Assembly: GCA_040221095.1 (NCBI GenBank)
Contig: JAVJVP010000015.1
Location: 248,001 to 312,000, forward strand
Reading direction: 5' to 3'
Length of the DNA stretch: 64,000 nucleotides
Source of the DNA: UBA1479 sp040221095
GTDB taxonomy: Bacteria > Pseudomonadota > Alphaproteobacteria > Rhodospirillales > Casp-alpha2
A program made the position numbers and the translations under genes. The notes below the pieces were generated by a model. The model had not been told where the DNA came from, did no database searches, and saw nothing but the letters and a program-made list of their open reading frames with translations. Shown one piece after another: positions 62,101-64,000 of the stretch (position 1 is its first letter; each line of letters starts with the position of its first letter).

Positions 62101-64000
62101 CGAAGTTCATGGAGTTGTTACAGTTCCCGAAGGACCGCTTCCCGCCGGGCACGAACCTCCGCGAATTTTTCCAGTACAACGCCGAACGGGGTGAATACGG
62201 CCCCGGCGATGTCAAAGAGCAGGTGCAAAGCCGCCTGGACCTGGCCCGCTCGTTCGAACCCCACCATTTCGAACGCACCCGCCCCGACGGCATGGTCATC
62301 GACATTCGCGGCAACCCCCTGCCCAACCGGCGCGGCTTCGTGACGACCTATTCGGATATCACCCAACAAAAACGCGCCGAACAGGCCCTGATCGAAGCGA
62401 AACTGGTCGCCGAAGAGGCCAACAAGGCGAAAAGCTCGTTCCTTGCCAACATGAGCCATGAAATCCGCACCCCCCTCAACGCCATCGTCGGCCTGACCGG
62501 CCTGGCGCTGAAGACAAACCTGACGGCGCAGCAGGAGGATTACCTGACCAAGGTCGACATGTCGTCGCACGCGCTTCTTGGCCTGATCAACGACATCCTC
62601 GATTTTTCGAAAATCGAAGCCGGAAAGCTGGAGATCGAGACCGTCGCGTTCGATCTGGACGACGTCATGCGGAATCTCTCGGACATGATGACGGCGCGGG
62701 TCGCTGACAAACCGCTCGAAATCCAGTTCCATATGGACCCCAACGTACCCACGAGACTGAAGGGGGATCCGCTGCGGCTGGGGCAGGTCCTGATCAACCT
62801 GACCGCCAACGCCATCAAGTTCACCGAAAGGGGCGAAGTCGCCGTCAAGGCCCTGCCCGGGTCTTCATCCCCTGCCGACACCACCGAGAAGCAGACGCTG
62901 CGGTTCGAGGTCACGGACACGGGCATCGGCATGTCGCAAGACCAGATCGACAAGCTGTTCCAACCGTTCACTCAGGCCGACATCTCGACCACACGTCAAT
63001 TCGGCGGCACCGGCCTGGGGCTTGCGATCAGCCACAGTCTGGTCACCATGATGGGCGGCGAGATCGGTGTCGACAGCACCGTGGGTAAGGGCAGCACGTT
63101 CTGGTTCACGATCGAAGTGACCGTCCTTCCCACCGGCCAGACTAAAAATGCGCCCCTGCCGCAACACCTGCAGTCGGCGGATACGTCCTCGCAGACTTTG
63201 GCGCGGATCGCCGGGATGCATGTCCTGCTGGTCGAGGACAACGAGATCAACCAGCAGGTCGCGCGGGAGATCCTCGGCCACGCAGACGTCACGGTGGATA
63301 TCGCGGGCAACGGCAAGACCGCCGTCGAAATGGTGTCGAAAACGTCCTACGACATGGTTCTGATGGACCTGCAGATGCCCCTGATGGACGGGTACGAAGC
63401 GACGCAGATCATTCGCACCGACCCCCGGCACAAGGACCTTCCGATCATCGCCATGACCGCCCATGCGATGGATTCGGAACGGGCCAAATGCCTCGCCACG
63501 GGCATGAACGACCATATCACCAAGCCCATCGATCCGAACCGCCTGTACACGGTACTGGCGACCTGGACCCGGCGGCCGGGTCCGGCAAAGTCCGCATCCA
63601 AGCCGGCGGTGTCCAAGGCACGGGCAGGCAAACCAAAGCAGGAAAAGGCGGCCGCACCGACCGCCCCGACCGCACCGCCTTCAACCGATGCCCTGCCCGA
63701 CACCATCCAGGGTATCAACCTGACTGCGGCCCGCACCATGTTGCGGGGAAACGACGCCATTCTGCGCCGCCTGTTGGGCGACTTCCACGCGAAATACATG
63801 GACCTGGCCGACAAGATCGCCGCCCAGTTGGCCGACGGCGACCTGGAAACGGCGACACGCACGGCCCATACTTTGAAAGGCGTCAGCGGAAACATCCGTG
63901 CCGAACGCGTTTATCAGGCGGCGAAAGCCCTCGACGACCAGTTGCGCAGCGAACCCAGCGGACCGGACGTGGATGCCTGCCTGACAGAACTGGGCAGCGC
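59109..64000 (+). CDS. Six-PAS hybrid sensor histidine kinase with receiver and HPt domains (cut at right edge)
   Basis: About 1630 visible residues from ATG 59109; GTG 59130 is an alternative. TM1 about 26-45, extracytoplasmic sensor, TM2 about 298-322. Six PAS domains start near residues 339 (DNIPNGLCMFDEDL), 465, 592, 717 (DSMPSGLCVFDENM), 843 and 973 (LETTLETMDQGITMFDEKL); domains 1, 4 and 6 share a motif and are probably duplicates. HisKA with H1117 (NMSHEIRTPLNA), HATPase_c about 1220-1335 (N box LTANAIKF, GTGLGLAI), receiver with D1420 (VLMDLQMPLMDG), then an HPt domain with H1587 (RTAHTLKGVSGN). A full phosphorelay in one chain. The C-terminal end is missing. Confidence 0.93.
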   Translation, partial: MQGTERDVPQQNIGTIKTVQRNVLRYSLAGAVLIAALTAVFIMVPMHNQLRDASYTHLGQITDSKAEAIVQILNRAKSVAAQVSSRSRARELLSQYSSGLINRYLFEEETGANFTSSMNASDEIVGITRADVSGKVVFAAGAEVPRDAWPNGWEDALDPIIAGLVPLHDSHYLVISSPILQDDGRRVGTDIITFSLGRLLHLFSGHSGLGRTGQAYLKFGTGENLNVMSLADGRLLSDVAEVAPPKTFDMMMRTARSKLETSFFHNTDHTYAHVSVGQDWVLILRQDEDEIFGELNNSLVYAGVGVLGLVLLGMSGLFLLLSPLTDRVEKLSGTMETQFQLALDNIPNGLCMFDEDLRIVAFNRGYQDIFGFDEAFLQPGVTRREAFMHLYDKGALGDIQNPEETITSREVQLREGRNSLEQHLSDGRVIDVRFGDWTDGYIVAVYTDITERKRAEQALVDHRAELQAVIDAVPALINVKDTAGRYIMSNRYHRKFLGLTEQDIRGKTSDIISREHAEAMSKLDRQLIETGQAIPFFDFELKNKDGDVRQAICTKVPLMGADGRVEAVITTTVDITDRRIAEERLEESEARFRQILDESPIAITIIDRDTGERLFGNPRLAAMLGADGLDTVLNRDMAQSFVDPAQYEEAREIFDREGRLDNFEAERYRLDRKTKWWSLVTWRPISFEGHRAQIAWTLDITKRKMAEQQIALQSAILRMTLDSMPSGLCVFDENMNYVTFNRQFSEVWGLEPDQVQVGTSAWETAYLLAGRGDFGDVHRNRSVVERISAVREGDLSSEVALADGRVVYARYGEWYNGYLVGVFDDVTAQKTAQTILEETQARLTAITENVPIMLALKGLDGRFLNANTIFAEWHNTTVDALVGKTVHDLVPNKERADEVSALERKVVESGEVVILEAESVLHGAQNGRPTIYRLMKFPVRDRDGTITGVGTAMTDITEQKEAERELAHQKAILETTLETMDQGITMFDEKLNVITANSKFMELLQFPKDRFPPGTNLREFFQYNAERGEYGPGDVKEQVQSRLDLARSFEPHHFERTRPDGMVIDIRGNPLPNRRGFVTTYSDITQQKRAEQALIEAKLVAEEANKAKSSFLANMSHEIRTPLNAIVGLTGLALKTNLTAQQEDYLTKVDMSSHALLGLINDILDFSKIEAGKLEIETVAFDLDDVMRNLSDMMTARVADKPLEIQFHMDPNVPTRLKGDPLRLGQVLINLTANAIKFTERGEVAVKALPGSSSPADTTEKQTLRFEVTDTGIGMSQDQIDKLFQPFTQADISTTRQFGGTGLGLAISHSLVTMMGGEIGVDSTVGKGSTFWFTIEVTVLPTGQTKNAPLPQHLQSADTSSQTLARIAGMHVLLVEDNEINQQVAREILGHADVTVDIAGNGKTAVEMVSKTSYDMVLMDLQMPLMDGYEATQIIRTDPRHKDLPIIAMTAHAMDSERAKCLATGMNDHITKPIDPNRLYTVLATWTRRPGPAKSASKPAVSKARAGKPKQEKAAAPTAPTAPPSTDALPDTIQGINLTAARTMLRGNDAILRRLLGDFHAKYMDLADKIAAQLADGDLETATRTAHTLKGVSGNIRAERVYQAAKALDDQLRSEPSGPDVDACLTELGS

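Overview
The window is a gene-dense, GC-rich chromosomal segment of an alphaproteobacterium, most likely from the Rhodospirillales or a close relative. Several features support this. The tmRNA gene is circularly permuted (two-piece), with the acceptor half upstream of the tag-coding half. There is an alpha-type SspB adaptor. A full TTAA-N7-TTAA (CtrA-type) box lies upstream of mreC. The gene orders hflK-hflC-DUF2065-degP and ilvB-ilvN-ilvC are common in this class. I see no rRNA, canonical tRNA, CRISPR array, prophage or intact insertion sequence.

Layout. 1-6.2 kb: cell-shape genes mreB, mreC, mreD and the start of mrdA on the minus strand; mreB is separated from mreCD by a plus-strand phosphoesterase and a MATE transporter. 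6.4-16.3 kb: branched-chain amino acid synthesis, with leuA behind a leucine-rich leader peptide and folding leader, then ilvBNC; between them are a CBS-domain protein, a DehI-like protein, and a VOC enzyme with a WYL regulator. A membrane-tethered receiver protein lies upstream of ilvB. 16.4-24.3 kb: miaA, serB, the envelope proteolysis cluster degP-DUF2065-hflC-hflK, apbC and folA. 24.6-28.9 kb: a PAS protein, thyA, an LDH2-type dehydrogenase, ssrA (tag ANDNTEALAVAA), a GAF protein and sspB, so the tag RNA and the adaptor for tagged proteins lie about 1 kb apart. 29-35.8 kb: class I and class II fumarases leading a tightly overlapping gene string, then small stress or detoxification-type genes.

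35.9-55 kb: a large AsmA protein followed by a two-carbon metabolism region. It encodes glycolate oxidase GlcD, GlcE and GlcF, glyoxylate carboligase, hydroxypyruvate isomerase, tartronate semialdehyde reductase and glycerate 2-kinase, enough to take glycolate to 2-phosphoglycerate. An IclR-type regulator sits beside gcl, and near-identical 20-bp sites lie in front of both genes. The glcDEF run is split by an AT-rich insert with two unrecognised genes on the opposite strand. 55-64 kb: a methyltransferase, rpmJ, an EamA transporter, a class V aminotransferase, a lone response regulator, and a large six-PAS hybrid kinase cut by the window end.

The most interesting items are the receiver-TM-periplasmic protein (15.2-16.3 kb), the glc insert (47.8-48.6 kb), the leuA leader, the ssrA gene with a duplicated 3' hairpin, and several unassigned operator palindromes. 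Coordinates of starts were chosen by Shine-Dalgarno position and family length. Functions are assigned by reading motifs, not by database search.
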